A stretch of DNA of 14,005 nt from an uncultured Lachnospiraceae bacterium. Lineage in GTDB: Bacteria > Bacillota > Clostridia > Lachnospirales > Lachnospiraceae. The notes under the pieces were generated by a model. That model was not told where the DNA came from, searched no databases, and saw only the letters and a program-made list of their open reading frames with translations. Positions within the stretch are counted from its first letter, which is position 1, and each line of letters begins with the position of its first letter. Shown here one piece after another: positions 13,639-14,005 of the stretch. The DNA lies in the NCBI GenBank assembly GCA_949051815.1, contig CARQVR010000077.1, forward strand, positions 1-14,005. The letters are read 5' to 3'. The position numbers were made by a program, and so were the translations under genes.

Positions 13639-13830
13639 CTATTCCTTTATTTTATCAATATCGGAAAGATTCACACCGGAAACCTGTAAGATTGCTTTCA
13701 GTGAGAGATATTCGTCTTTTAATTCAGCGTATGTTTTTACGGCATTTTCTTCTTTGGCTAATATCATGTATTTCTGGATTTTTTTAAAATCGTCAATGGC
13801 AGCTTTTGTTACGTCAAGACTGACCGGCAT
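13639..13830 (-). CDS. Small helical protein of unknown function
   Basis: A 63-residue protein not assigned to a family. It is rich in Lys, Glu, Asp and Ala and appears almost wholly helical: one amphipathic helix around VTKAAIDDFKKIQKYMILA and another around YAELKDEYLSLKAIL. There are no Cys, no signal and no membrane segment, so it is probably a cytosolic helical hairpin. It is likely a real gene: GGGTGAT, which pairs with the 3' part of the anti-SD, lies just before the ATG. A good promoter with TATAAT lies upstream, and the end abuts a bidirectional terminator. It is monocistronic and convergent with metQ. Function cannot be told; a small regulator or toxin-antitoxin remnant are only possibilities. 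Confidence 0.6.
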   Translation of the reverse strand: MPVSLDVTKAAIDDFKKIQKYMILAKEENAVKTYAELKDEYLSLKAILQVSGVNLSDIDKIKE

Positions 13831-13865
13831 TTAATCACCCGCTTTCTTTCTGTTTTATATCCATG

Positions 13866-13903
13866 TTATAATAACATTATAAAGTTTTTTTATCAGGAGT
13901 AAA
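13866..13903 (-). promoter_or_regulatory. Promoter with palindrome upstream of the small gene
   Basis: On the minus strand TTTACT (13898-13903), 16 bp, TATAAT (13876-13881). The -10 lies in a perfect palindrome, TTATAAT-AAC-ATTATAA (13866-13882), which could be an operator or simply give a -10 on both strands. The remaining bases to the right end hold no gene that I can see. Confidence 0.55.
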
Positions 13904-14005
13904 GCCTGTTTTGCGATAACCATGTGTCATAACGAAGAGGAAGTTACTTATCACACCCAATGTCAGTTAGTTAAGAACGTTGAAAATCGAATAAACGGTC
14001 TGAGT

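Noticed and set aside
1..14005. CRISPR array, tRNA, rRNA, phage or plasmid modules
   Set aside because: No regularly spaced repeat series, no tRNA-like cloverleaf or CCA end, and no integrase, transposase or replication protein was seen. The duplicated hairpins are only two copies.

Overview
The window looks like chromosomal DNA of a Gram-positive gut-type Firmicute, most likely a fairly GC-rich member of the Lachnospiraceae/Clostridia. This is an inference from strong GGAGG-type ribosome binding sites, sigma-A style promoters with 16-17 bp spacers, the lipoprotein form of MetQ, and the types of glycosyltransferase present. No RNA gene or taxonomic marker is in the window, so the genus is not settled.

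Left half (about 1-8150): a glycan or protein-glycosylation locus. Four tandem paralogous family-2 glycosyltransferases with C-terminal TPR-like repeats lie on the minus strand (4696 down to 224). A good minus promoter at 4742-4770 precedes them, and a strong hairpin terminator at 52-85 follows the last one. A Gfo/Idh/MocA sugar dehydrogenase and an LpxD-like hexapeptide acyltransferase run divergently on the plus strand (4889-6908). They face a convergent CgeB-like glycosyltransferase on the minus strand (6940-8151). A plausible reading is that the dehydrogenase and acyltransferase help make a modified sugar, and the five transferases add sugars to a surface or flagellar acceptor. No acceptor gene is present here.

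Middle (8152-9589): an intergenic region with a duplicated hairpin repeat and divergent promoters, then a single-chain regulator-like protein. Its order is an N-terminal HTH-like segment, a GHKL ATPase domain and a C-terminal STAS-like (DUF4325) domain.

Right half (9599-13625): sulfur amino-acid genes on the plus strand. cysK (O-acetylserine sulfhydrylase) has its own promoter. The metN-metI-metQ methionine ABC importer also has its own promoter and ends at a strong bidirectional terminator. Between cysK and metN sits a 155-bp non-coding element. Its imperfect 15-bp terminal inverted repeats are flanked by an exact 6-bp direct repeat, which looks like a MITE insertion with its target-site duplication. 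A small minus-strand gene of unknown function (13639-13830) converges on the metQ terminator.

The best candidates for something undescribed are the MITE-like element, the HTH/GHKL/DUF4325 protein, the four-paralog glycosyltransferase array with its sugar-modifying partners, and a family of small hairpin repeats (core AATGCGAAGCATT) found at two places.
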